A DNA stretch of 64,000 bases from NCBI GenBank assembly GCA_014898415.1, contig RCTD01000036.1, forward strand, positions 124,001 to 188,000. The letters run 5' to 3'. This DNA comes from Stromatinia cepivora. Taxonomy: Eukaryota > Ascomycota > Leotiomycetes > Helotiales > Sclerotiniaceae. The notes below the pieces were generated by a model, which ran no database searches, was not told where the DNA came from, and saw only the letters and a list, made by a program, of their open reading frames with translations. This document shows, piece by piece, positions 1 to 12,299 of the stretch; position 1 is the stretch's first letter; every line of letters starts with the position of its first letter. A program made the position numbers and the translations under genes.

Positions 1-1369
1 TAAATCAAAGAGATTCAAATTTATATATTTCGATATTATAGGATCATTCTCAAAATCGATTCGAGGAAATTGTTATTTCATATTGATTATTGATAATTAT
101 ACAAAAATAAATTGGATTATATTATTTAAACAAAAAGATAATATAATTCAAACATTGAAAATTTAAAAAAAGGAAATGGAATTAATTATTAAAGAAAAGA
201 TCATTATAGTCAGAATTGATAATATATTGGAATTTCTATAAGCTATTCGTAAATAGTTATCAAGTATATAATCCGAAATTATAATAATTATTTCTTTATA
301 TCAAAATGGATTTGTAGAACGGAATATAAGGATTATAGAAGTAGATATAAAAGCAATACTAAAAGAAGCTGGATTACTATTAGAATTTTGGAACGAAATT
401 ATAGAGTATGATGTTTATATCAGGAATTGTATTAATATTGGTTCTAATATAAACGGAATAGATCGATCCTTTATAAAAGTTTTTATAGATATAATACTAA
501 ATATAGAGATATATAAAATTTGGGGGAGCAAATGTTACGTTTATATTAATCCCAAGATTATTCTGAAAAGGTAGAGATACGATAAGTTGCAGGATATTTC
601 GAGAGTTGGTGTATTTTTAGGGTACTCAAAAGTTACAAATAAATATATCAAAATATATTCTTCAAAATTAAGTTATATATTTCGATTAAATAAAGTAATT
701 ATAGATGAATCTCATCAAAAAGGAGATTTGAATTTTAAATTAAGAAATTATAAATTAGGCTTATAAGGAATAAAGAATATAGAGTTAGATCGAAAATCTT
801 ATAATAGATCGATAACAAATAAAGTATTTTCTTTATTTTCAATACTAAATGCGATATTTATATTATTTTTGTTCTAAATATTCTTTCTAATAAATATTAT
901 ATCGAGTTCAATGATTATATTAAGTACCCCAATTATCGAATTGAAATCAGATAAATTAGATATATTAATATCAATATACAATGAAGATGAAAATAGCAAT
1001 ATCCAGAAAACAAATCAAGAATCTTTTTCTAAGAATGCTTTAAATATCGAATTCATTATTTCAGAGGGTTTAGTTTAAAAATCAACTTTTGCAAACCCTG
1101 AATTTGTACTAAAAGCAAAATTTAAGATTGTTTTAAATTTTGTTGATAAGTTTATTTCAGTAGGATCAAAAAGCGAAGTAAATCTATAATCATTTAAGAT
1201 CAAGTAAAAGGATGAAATAGATTTTGAAGATAAATCCTTAAGATATCTAATACGAAAACAGAAAAAAGATATAAAATAAGATTCTAAAGAAGAATGGGAA
1301 AGTAAGATTATAAAAGTATTGATTGTAATATCTATATAGGCTAAAATTCAAGAAAGTATAGAATATATT

Positions 1370-1660
1370 ATGATTATAATTCTAATTATTTATAAGATAA
1401 ACCTTTATATCAAAAACAAAATCATTTCAGATTTTATGATTTCGTTGATAAATATAGATAATATAGAAAGTATAGTATATTCAATCGAAGAAATTTTAGG
1501 AATCAAAATACTAAGAATTTATAAAGAAGTAATATCGGATCGAGAATATTTTGAAAAATGGAAGGAAGTTATTCAAAAGGAAATTATATTTTTAATTCAA
1601 AATGGTATTTGGGAAGAATATATATTTCTTAAAGGAAGTAATCTGATTTCAATGAAATAA
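1370..1660 (+). pseudogene. Remnant of Copia A pol: linker and start of reverse transcriptase
   Basis: This 96-codon open stretch is the longest intact frame left in element A. Its second half (KEVISDREYFEKWKEVIQKE, then a GIWE-like block) matches the start of Copia reverse transcriptase, where the family normally reads E-x-x-WxxAxxxE followed by a TWE block. The starting Met is accidental. The reading continues past the stop at 1658 in the same frame into the V-K-x-K-D and R-F-K-A-K segments, so this is a pseudogene fragment and not a small gene. Confidence 0.85.
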
Positions 1661-3129
1661 ATATTTATAGTTAAGATTAAGGATAATAAGGTAAAACGAT
1701 TCAAAGCAAAATTAATAGTTCGAGGGTTTAATTAGGTATTAGGAAAGGATTATAATGAAATATTTGTATCAATAATGAAATTAAATATATTCAGATTATT
1801 CTTAATTATTATTGCAAAAGAAAATTTGGAATGTTTATATTTCGATATCAAAAATGCTTTTATTGAATTGTATTTGAAGGAAGAGATCTATTTCGAATTA
1901 TTTTAAGGTATCAAAATCAAAAAGGGATATATACTATAAGTCTTACAAAGTCTATATGATTTGAAGCAAATTGGAAAGGATTGAAGTTTATTATTGAAGA
2001 AAAAGTTTTTAAGTATAGATTTTGTACAAAATTTAGTAGACTTATATTTATATATATTCAAAGACTGTAATATAATATTATTGGTATATATCGACGATAT
2101 CGTTATTATATTATATATATCATCACAAATTATTTGATTCGATAAAAAGTTATCGGTTTATTTTAATATTAAGAATTTAAAGGAGATTAATAAGATTCTA
2201 AATATTAAAGTTATTCGTGATAGAAAAATGTATATATTAATTATGGATCAAAAAGAATATCTCGATGTTATACTAACCAAATATGATATTATATATAAAT
2301 AATATCAAATCAAGAAACTATTAATAATAAATTATATTTATTTCTGGTTAGTAATCGATAACGATGAATTAGTAGATGTAAATGAATATTAATAATGAAT
2401 AGGAAGTGTGATTTATTTAATAGTATATATTTGATCAGATATAATATTTTTAATTAAAAGATTTTTACAATTTATGGCAAAACCAGCAAAATATTATATT
2501 ATAGTTTTAAAGAATTTGATATAATATCTATAATCAATAATCAAATAAAAATTATAATTCGGGTTAAAGAGAATATAATTTGATATTTATAAAAAATATA
2601 ATATATTTGATAATATAATAAAAGTATATACAAATACAGATTGAATTAATGATAAATATAATCGGAAAAGTATTTCAAAGGGAGTTATAATATTTTACAA
2701 AGGTTTTATATTATGGGCTAATAAGAAACAAATATTTATGATTACTTTTAATATGAAATCAGAATATATTATAATAGTAATATTTATTAAATAAAAGAAA
2801 TGGATTATACAAATACTCAAAGATTTATTCAAATTAAGTTATATTGAAAAGAACGGAGATATGATTCAAATATTTAATAATAATCAAGGTACTTTAATTT
2901 TAATTAAGAATTTATATTTATATAAATAATTCAAATATATAAATATTAGTTATTATTTTATTAAGGATTTAATAGAAAAAGAGAAAATTGTTACTAATTA
3001 TATCAATATATATAATATAATTATTAACAAAATGATGAAGCTTTGTATAAAAATTATTTTCAAAAGATTTAAAAAAATATTGGAATTAGTAATCTAGAAA
3101 GATCGAATAGGATATCCTCAATAAAGGAG

Positions 3130-3295
3130 TATTGAAAATGAAACCATCATAGAATTAGAATTGAAGTTACAAAACTATAATGATACACAGATTATATTTA
3201 AGGATAACCTCAATTCTACTTCTACTAGAATTAAAGATCCTTAGTTCAATCTATACAATCAACAATACTACTACTTCCTGCACCAAAAGTTAACA
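3130..3295 (+). repeat. 3' LTR of Copia A (166 bp)
   Basis: It aligns over its whole length with the reverse complement of the two LTRs of element B (25893-26058 and 31185-31350), all three being 166 bp. The inner end is mutated (TATTGAAAATG instead of TGTTGGAAATG). The outer end keeps the original TGCACCAAAAGTTAACA. The following AATAC is the probable right copy of the target duplication, since the uninterrupted Tc1 copy reads GATAC at this point. Confidence 0.9.
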
Positions 3296-3720
3296 AATAC
3301 TATATTTAAGATTTACAATTATTTTTGTTTATATATAAATTGATTTTGAATATAATCAAATATATCGAACTAATATACATTCTTCTTTTTCTATATAAAA
3401 TCTAATTCAAGGAATACAAAATAGATTCATTCCTTTATTATATAATATATCTTACTATAAAATATAACGAACAATTCGTACTTCAAGATTGAAATCAATT
3501 ATAATACAATAAGGATTAAAGCTATTGAAAACTTTATTAATAATTTTGCTATATAAATATAAAATAAGATACTTAAAAGCTAACTCCTTTTCAATATTCA
3601 AGGTTCTAAAAGTATATTGTAGTACTATTGATAAATAAATAATAAAGAGAGTTGAAATTCAATTCGCGAAATTTACGCGTTTTTAAGGTTTTGGGGTAAT
3701 ATAAGTGCACGGTTACTGTA
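3296..3720 (-). mobile_element. Tc1/mariner element, terminal part, interrupted by Copia A
   Basis: This is colinear with the right end of the Tc1/mariner element at 40953-42335. The last about 75 bp, ending in GCACGGTTACTGTA, are identical in the two copies. The rest differs mainly by C/T and G/A transitions. The missing left half lies beyond the window edge on the other side of Copia A. Transposase coding runs on the minus strand, so this piece holds its N-terminal part and the adjacent terminal inverted repeat. Confidence 0.85.
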
Positions 3721-3875
3721 TGATTATAACATTTAGTGAATTATTATTGGAACATTAAATTATTTATATATACCGAATAAATATCTAGAGTTAGATAGGT
3801 ATTTGAGATAGTATGATATTGTACAGATATAGGGATGGAATCTATTAATAGATGGATAAGAGAAGTTGATGAGTT

Positions 3876-4008
3876 GATAAATGAATAAATGAATAAATGA
3901 ATAAATGAATAAATGAATAAATGAATAAATGAATAAATGAATAAATGAATAAATGAATAAATGAATAAATGAATAAATGAATAAATGAATAAATGAATAA
4001 ATGAATAA
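3876..4008. repeat. Tandem repeat, 8-bp unit AATAAATG, about 16-17 copies
   Basis: Perfect head-to-tail copies of AATAAATG run from 3876, ending in a short variant at about 4008. The open frame across it on the minus strand (repeating Phe-Ile-His-Leu/Tyr-Ser) is only the translation of the repeat and is not a gene. Confidence 0.95.
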
Positions 4009-5238
4009 AAATGAGTTATTTCTTAAATCAAAATGTTCTTTCAACTTTAATATTATTATATTTATTTAAATAAAAGAAATAGATAAATAAAATAAATAAG
4101 ATAATATTTTATTAGAATTCTTGAATTGGATTTTGAAAATATATATAGATCTGAAGAAGAAAATGAAAATAGATATAGAAATAAGAAATGAGAAGTAGGC
4201 GGGAACGTATAATTGACTCTTAACAAGGAGAAGATTCTGGGATCGTGTATTTGTCTGGGTTTTTGAGTTGAAGTTTGAAATTTTTTTGTAATGCTTTTTA
4301 TGTTTTTGAGAGGCTTCTGCGGAAATGGTTTTGGCAAGGGAGGATGTGGAGGAGGTGAAAAGGAGGTGGAAGTAGAGAGGCTTTTCGGTGGGGGGTTTTA
4401 AGAGAGGTGGAAGGGGAGGAAGGTCTTTGGAATGGAAGGGATGGGAGGAGAGGCTTTTGGAGTGGGAGATGGTGGGATATATAGTATTACCAGGAAAAGA
4501 TACCACAGAAACGAGGAAACTGAAATGTACTACTACCACGCAAAACAGAAGAGTAACTTGAAAGTGGTCATGGGGCTTGGGTTATATTATCCCAAAATCC
4601 TTCATGCGGCTCAGGGGTTTGGGGGTATGGTATGTTTATATACCTGCGGCTTATGAAGAGAGGAGAAAAACTGAGTTAGGAATGAGAGAGTTTTTGTGGC
4701 TGTAAGCGTTTGGTTGGTCGTTACTCCGTGATTGGGGTTGAGATGAAGAAAGATAATTTCCTGATCGAGATTCGATATTGGTGGGTGTAAATTCGTTTAT
4801 GAAAGTATATAAGAAAAGTTCTCTCTTTAAACTACCCCAGGTATGAATACATAATACCTTAGGCGGGTTGTCTTCGGAATCGTTGCAGTATATTAGGATT
4901 AGTTATTTTAGTTAGGTTTGATATGGTCACGTTGGTTACGTGACGCATTTTTCAGAGCACGATGCATGTAGTTGGTGACATGGAATGGTTAATAGTAATA
5001 GTAGCCATAATAAGAAATCATAACGTCAAAAATTCATGATACCTCTAAATTATCAACACAGAAACTGTCAATAAGCTTTTCAAAATTTCCCAAGACAAAG
5101 AGTTCAGTCTCGTTCGCGTTGGTTGAGGTGGGTAGTCTTCTACCCTCTCTTTGCGTTTTTTCCAATCAAATCATTTCGTAGATTAGGAGTTGGAGTAGAG
5201 GGTTTTATATAGTGTATAATTGATGATATTGGTGGAGA

Positions 5239-5290
5239 GTGGAGATGGGAGAGTGGAGATGGGAGATGGGAGATGGGAGATGGGAGATGG
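5239..5290. repeat. G-rich minisatellite, GGGAGAT-type unit
   Basis: Seven-base GGGAGAT units, with a few GTGGAGAT variants at the left end, repeat about seven times. The strand is strongly purine-biased. Confidence 0.85.
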
Positions 5291-6828
5291 AGGTGGGTAG
5301 TTAATGGTGAAAGACGCGAAAATATGTTAAGGATATCTAGCAAGCACATGGGCATTTACAGCATCCTACCCACAATTTGGGTTTGAGAGTAGTACTGAAG
5401 TAAATTACGATTTGTATTGTAAATTCTATCGTCAACTCGATGAGCTCCTAAATCTTACTGACCTAGCTGCCAGATCTTAACATATCTAGGTATATAAGTC
5501 CATTTTCATCCATTCTCATCATATGCTATAACATTATTGATCAGAAAGATCTTTGTTCAGAGAGGGAAAATTGGCTTTTGTTCTCTAGGCGATGTCGGGA
5601 GGTTTTGAAGACTTAGGAGTCAGAAGCTCTCATATATCAAGGGTTATGTAAAACAGTAAGTGATAAATGCATGAGCAAGTGACGGTCATAAAACTTAGAA
5701 TAAGAAATAACAAAATCGATATGAACAACAAAAAGCCGAAATAACAATGCAGAATCCTGAATAGAGTGGTTCAAATCCTCTGTCTCCTATCGATATGTTG
5801 TATGGATACTTAATACAACGTAAAGGTAACAGGAGTCAGGTGGAGTCGGGGATACATTGAAATTTATGTGATTTCGATAAGAGTGCTGCCAACTTATTGG
5901 AAATTCCATGATATTAAGACGGAGGTTAAATAATACCTCGTACATTAATCAGAACCATTATTTATTCTCTCATGCAATGACTTGGATCGAAGGTTCCTAA
6001 CTGCCGAGCAACGAGTTAAGATCTCACAGTTCCTAATCCGGTAATATCTGATTCCATTTTCCAGAATTTTTCAGAATACTCTATAATTAGGTATGTAAAC
6101 CGTGATCTATTCAATCCAGTCAGTGGTGGGAGCAACATGAACTAATATTATAATGGCTGATATTGAAGCGCTTGATATTATATATCATAAGATTGGTATA
6201 TATATTCTTTGATACATACTACTATCCATATACAGAATCACAAGAATTCGATACATTTCTTTTGATTTTTGATTAATATCAACCACATTCTATTGAAATC
6301 TATCGAATTTCAATAGATACAACTTCGATATTGTTTGTTTCGGAAAGTGATTTATCAAATCCCAGTATTTCTGTATACAATACGTGATATCCTAGTGATA
6401 CTTGTTTATATTAATAATATAAAATTCAATATCATGTATTCTAATGCGTATCCAAAAATACGATATGCCTCATTATAATAAGAAATATAGGAATCACATC
6501 GTATACTACTCCCATCATTGATTCCAACCAAGACAAAACAATGGAACAGCAAGCTGGAAGCTTAACTTAGGCAAAGCCAGACAGTACCGCGTGGTTCCGC
6601 GAGCACTACTTCATTGTGGAATCGTCTATCCAAACACCAGTATGCGCAAAGATGGAAATTTAGGCAGTCAGTGATGATGATATGGAAAAGAACAATCGAC
6701 GATGAGATATGTAGAGGCGTTGATTGGATGAATGGATGATGATGAGAAGAGACCAGGAGGAATGACAATCGTGACAAAAGAAAGGCTCCATTCGTTCGAA
6801 TTCTCCCTATGCAAATGGTATTCTTTGA

Positions 6829-6987
6829 GTATATATAAACACATCTCCACAACTCTCTTTTCAACTAAACAAATATGAGAGGCAGAAATTCAAGACCAAC
6901 AAAGGGAGAGAAGACAAAGTGGGAGACCTGGAGGATAGTTAAGTATATCACTAAAACATTCAAGCTTGGGAGTGATTTTCTGATCTA
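6829..6987 (+). promoter_or_regulatory. Promoter-like TATA/CT-rich stretch before a 38-codon open frame
   Basis: A GTATATATAAAC box at about 6829-6841 is followed by a CT-rich tract (ACTCTCTTTTCAAC) and then ATG at 6874 in a CAAATATGAG context. This spacing is common for fungal start sites. The frame encodes only 38 basic residues, ending with TAG at 6988. I do not recognise it. It could be a small gene, the first exon of a decayed gene, or chance. Confidence 0.2.
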
Positions 6988-7345
6988 GCTTACTGTAATC
7001 GAGGACAGATATTGTAAAGCAATAGACAATAGCGAGGATGAGAAACTACGCTAATAAGAACTAAGATTGACAATGAGAACAGTGACGGATAATGATACAA
7101 CGCTAAACAACGACGGAAATCCCCAATACCACAAAGGGCTTTCCCCTGCAAATTGGCTTGTTTATCTGCTAAATTAAACCCGCAAACATGCTTCTCGAAC
7201 ACTTACTGTCTTCAGTGCAGGCATAAGCACCTGTAGGCTGCGCAGAAATAACCCGCAACCCGCAGGTACCCATAAATAATCCGCCCTGTAGGTTACCCAT
7301 TAGAGCTAAGTCAACCACCCTAGTTTCCGACTACTAATCATATCG

Positions 7346-7889
7346 ACAATAATGATTTTTTGTATTTTTAATTTTTTTATTTATGAATATAATTCAATGA
7401 AATTTTGATTATAGATTTATTATATAAATATAAATTAATTCTGAAAATTTCAGATTTTCCATAATTTTTTTCGTCAAAATATTAAAGATTGAATTTTCGA
7501 TTTTCGATTTATATATGATTTATATATAAATTAAAAAAGTCATTAAAATTTGAATGACTTTTCAACAAAAATTATTAAAAATTAAATACTAATTTTTATA
7601 AAATCTTCGAATTATATTTTATAAAATGAATTTAGTTTTAAAAAATTATTATTTAGGGATGGTGTTTTATTGATATTTATATTTTATTCTATATAAAATT
7701 TTATATAAAGGATTTTTCAATTAATTATAAAACATTATTTTTAAATGATAATTTTTTATAATTAGATTTATTTTATAGAATATGATTTAAAGATTCTATA
7801 AAATTTTATAATTTATTTTTAATTATTTTTATTAAAAAATTATTTAAGATTTTGATGTTTTTTTAATTTGAATATAAAATTATATATTG
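7346..7889. other. Very AT-rich stretch left of Copia C, no gene seen
   Basis: The sequence is about 85 percent A+T with no readable coding trace. It joins the left LTR-like repeat of element C, but I find no clear match to the R copies at 13780 or 42355. It may be a diverged part of that LTR or a separate degraded repeat. The left edge at about 7345 is a sharp composition boundary. Confidence 0.5.
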
Positions 7890-8639
7890 TTAAAGATCAC
7901 GTATTTGAAGGTGATAAACTTTATAATTGAGAAGTAGTAGCGTGAAGACTATAATGGAATAAGTAAATATTAAGTTATAATAATAAAAGTTGAATGATAT
8001 ATTAATATTATATATAATATTAAAGTATAGATTCTTAATCTTTAATATTGAGAATATTGTCTTTCTATATACCTCTTTCGAATTCTTTTATATATCAATA
8101 TTTTATTTTTATTTGTTAATTTTAATAAAGATTCATTATTTCAATTATCTTGATTAGTATCATAAAGATTCTTTATTTCGAATAATCCTAATATTCGACT
8201 AATTTAAATTTCTTTATTCGAATATTTATAAATTCGATGATTTTATATATACTAGTGAATTCGTAAAGTTCGAATTCGTATTCATATATTGATCGATTAG
8301 ATTGATTTGATTAATTAAATCAATTTGATCAATTTGATTGATTAAATCGATCTAATTGATCAAAATGATCTAGTTGATCTAGTTGATCTTGTTTATCGTA
8401 TTGATTTTATTATTCAGAATGAATATAATATATATATATATATAGATCGATTAAATCTATTTGGTCAATTTGATTGATTTGGTCAATTAAGTTGAATTGA
8501 TCAAATCGGTCTAATTGATCGTATTGATTATATTATTCTTATTATTCGTAATGAGTATATTCTATATATATATATATAAACCTTTATATTGTAAAATGAT
8601 TAATAAGAGTTATTTATTATTCAATAACAATAACAATCC
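7890..8639 (-). repeat. LTR-like repeat at the left end of Copia C
   Basis: The stretch matches 36150-36966 along its length and 44270-44393 in part, with mostly transition differences. Homology stops at the same point in the two full copies, just after ATTCAATAACAATAACA (8639) and ATTCAATAATAACAACA (36966), so this is a true element end. It contains a GATC-rich internal array at 8290-8530. Confidence 0.75.
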
Positions 8640-8889
8640 CTTGTAATAAATATCTTATTATTATAAATATTTTTGTTTTTTAGATCATTTCGAATCTTTA
8701 TAGTGATCGTAAATTATCTTGAATTATTAATAATTCATAATGATCTAATATATTTATTATCGTAAACGTAAATAGAGTATATATACAATCTTAGGATAAC
8801 CGAAATCATATATTAAAATGATGAAATCTGATTGTTCCTATATATAATCTAAATTTACAAAAACTATTAATACTTATTTAAAAATTTAT

Positions 8890-10378
8890 TTCATATTTTG
8901 AATTATTTCAAAAAATCTTAATAATTTAATTCTTTTTAATGGTTTTGTAAAACCATTTATTAATTGTTTATCAATTGATATCTATATTAATTTAATTAAA
9001 TCTTTATTTATTAGATCTTTAATTAAATAATATTTAATATCAATATATTTACTTTTATTATAATATATAGGGTTTTCTGATATAAATATAATAATCTTAT
9101 TATTAGTATATAATGGAAATATATTTTGATTATATTGATCTAGTTCTTTCAATATTTTTTGGAGATATATAACTTCTTTAACAATTAGATTAATAGAAAT
9201 TAATTTGAATTCAATTATATTTTGAATCATTATTAATTACAATTTAGTTCTTTAATTAATTGATTTATTTAAATATATAAATATATAATTATTAATTGAT
9301 TTAACTGATTTTTTATCTTTTATATGATTCATATCATTATATTCTTTTATAAAATTATTATTATCTCTTTTATAAATAATTTTAAATGATTTAAACCCTT
9401 TTAAATATCTGAATATTCTTTTTATTTCAGCTAAATAATCTTTATTAAAATTAGATATAAATCCAACTAGTTTTAATATTACAAAAACAATATCTCATTT
9501 AATATCTAAAACTAAATATAATAATTTTCCAATGATTTTTTAAATTTATTTAATATTATTTATATCTACTTTTTCTAAATTTATATTCAAATCATTTTTG
9601 GATTTCATAAGAATAATAATTATATTATAATTTTCCAAATTTAAATCTTTTATGTATTTATTTATATATTCTTTTTGTAATAATTTAAAAGAATTATTTT
9701 TTCTCTCAATTTAAATATCTAAATAATTTTTAAGATTTTTAATAAAATCTTTTATTAAATCTTCTATAGAACTTATAATAACTATATCATCAACAAATAT
9801 ATTTAATATTAAACCAAAAGTTTTATTATAAAATATATATTCATCTACAATTAATTTAATAAAATTTAATTTATTTAAAATATTCTTTAAAGTATTATAT
9901 CATATTCTAACTGATTGTTTTAAACTATATAAAACTTTATTTAATTTTAATATAATATTATTTTTATTATTATTATTTTTATTATTATTATTTTTATTAT
10001 AAACTTTAAAGAGTTTTATATATAGATTTTTATCAATATTATCTTATATAAAAACTAATATCATATCTATTTTATATATATACTACTCTTTATTTATAAT
10101 TAAAACCAATATTAATTTCCAGATTATTTATTCAATTACATTAATAAATATATCTAAATAATCTAATCTATATAATTGTTCGAATCTTTTAACTACGAAT
10201 CTAATTTTAAATTCGATATTATTATTTAATAGATATTTAATTTTTTATACCCATTTTGTTAGTAATATTTTAATATTTTAATATTTTCAATATTTTTAAT
10301 ATTAATAATATCCCAAGTTTTATTATTTTTAAATATTTTTATTTTATATTTTATAGATTTTATTTATAATTTATTTTG
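8890..10378 (-). pseudogene. Copia C pol remnant: reverse transcriptase and RNase H
   Basis: The open stretch 8982-9230 reads SKYIDIKYYLIKDLI after a LYTNNKIIIFISENPIYYNK block, which is Copia RNase H (normally D-N-x-x-A-I-x-L-x-x-N-P, then R-S-K-H-I-D-I-R-x-H). The end continues as GFTKPL-like residues at about 8930. The reverse transcriptase YVDD box is still FVDDIVI at 9786-9806. Several internal stops (Gln and Trp codons turned to TAA/TGA) make it non-functional. Confidence 0.85.
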
Positions 10379-11131
<753 letters not shown>

Positions 11132-11179
11132 ATTATTAGAGGATTCATAATTTATTAATATACTTTTTTTTGTTTTCTA

Positions 11180-11900
11180 ATCAAGTTTTTCATTTTTTTG
11201 TTCTTTATATTTTAATACATAAGAAAAATGAATCTAAGATTTTTATATCTTTAAATTCAGAATTTTTATTATATAAAAGTTTAAATAGAGAATCTTTAAT
11301 AGTTTTATTATAGATTTTATTTTTAATATAATTTATATTTTTTATTAGATAGGGTTACAAATTAAAAGGAATATTTAAATCTTTAATGAAGATTAATAAT
11401 CTTTTTATCAAAAATCTATTTAATCTTTCAATTTTTCTATTTTGGAAATAAGTATATAGATTTATATATTCTATTATTATTCTTTTTGATTTAACAAATA
11501 ATTCCTATTTATTTGATTTAAATTCAAGAGTGTTATTTATTTTGATTATTTTAATCTTTATATTAAATTGATTTAATATTAAATAATAAAAATCTTTTAA
11601 TATATCAAAAATATTAGATTTAAGTTTAATAGGATATATTTATATAACTTTTATTATTTAATCTATAAAGATTATTATATATCTTTTTTCTTTTAAATCA
11701 ATTATTAAAGGTCTGTATATATTAATATTTATTTTATTAAATTTATTCAAATTCAAATTAGATAATTTTTTATTGATATTTTGATGTATTTTAATATATA
11801 AATAGTTATTATATTTATTTAGATTTATATTTAAATCTTTTATTTTTAATGATTTTATAATATAATCTTTATTGATATGACCTAGATGTTTATATTATAG
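11180..11900 (-). pseudogene. Copia C integrase remnant
   Basis: The minus-strand translation shows HLGHINKDYII (first His pair of the zinc finger), then an IIIFIDY block, INNTLEFKSNK (normally R-T-D-N-G-x-E-F) and NRKIERLNRFLIKRLL, which carries the catalytic Glu. It continues LNIPFNLxPYLIK and NKTIKDSLFKLLYNK, the usual C-terminal side of a Copia integrase core. Only a few codons are stops, but the Asp before N-T is changed to Asn (G-to-A), so it would be inactive even if read. Confidence 0.8.
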
Positions 11901-12299
11901 ATTGAATTCTTTTTGATCTATATTATTATTATTCGAATTCTTAATTTTAATTTTAATTTTATTTAAATTCTTATTATTAATATGATTAATAATTTTATTA
12001 GACTTATATTTCAATAAGAATTTATAATTAATATTATAATTTAAATGGAATAGATTTTTTATTTATTTTGTTGTTATTGTTATATTTAATAATTTATAAT
12101 TAAAATTGAATATATTTCTAAAGGATATTATGAAATTATTATATTTATATCGAATTCAGAGTTATTCTTTTTGGAATAATCAATTAATGATTGATTTATA
12201 TATTTTATATTAAAGTTTTTTTTAGGATTTGTATTTTTATAATCCTTTTTATTATTATTTCTTTTATTATTTTTCATATATTTAGATTTAAAGGATTTT

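Larger units (their letters stand above)
1..3295 (+). mobile_element. Copia (Ty1) LTR retrotransposon A, 5'-truncated by window edge, RIP-degraded
   Basis: Conceptual translation of the plus strand in shifting frames, with many TAA/TGA stops, follows a Ty1/copia polyprotein. An integrase core comes first (about 1-510, including an IDNTLEF block and a QNGFVERN block carrying the last catalytic Glu), then the linker. The reverse transcriptase follows from about 1500, and its YIDD box lies at 2089-2109. RNase H is at about 2600-2850, and a 166-bp 3' LTR ends at 3295. No frame is open for long, so the element is dead. C-to-T changes on the coding strand (Thr to Ile, Gln to stop) are what RIP produces. 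The element is of the same family as B, whose LTRs have the same length and matching sequence. It sits inside a Tc1/mariner element, whose interrupted sequence resumes at 3296. Confidence 0.9.
3721..7345. other. Ordinary-composition island between AT-rich blocks; no convincing gene
   Basis: Base composition rises sharply compared with both flanks. Only short open frames exist, on both strands, and none reads like a protein domain. Several are purine- or pyrimidine-rich artefacts (for example around 4300-4450). The island holds two tandem repeats (3876-4008, 5239-5290), a promoter-like TATA stretch near 6829 and, at its right edge (7200-7320), a cytosine-rich stretch. Composition then drops abruptly at about 7345. 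It may be remnant single-copy DNA from before the transposon expansion. Confidence 0.5.

Noticed and set aside
3760..4044. Minus-strand 94-codon frame with repeating Ser-Phe-Ile-His-Leu
   Set aside because: It is only the translation of the AATAAATG tandem repeat.
4066..4539. Minus-strand 157-codon frame
   Set aside because: Ser/Pro/Phe-rich low-complexity reading of a purine-rich strand, with no domain features or plausible gene signals.
5740..5800. Possible tRNA because of GGTTCAAATCC
   Set aside because: The flanking bases do not form a 5-bp T stem with this loop, and no D arm, anticodon arm or acceptor pairing fits upstream.
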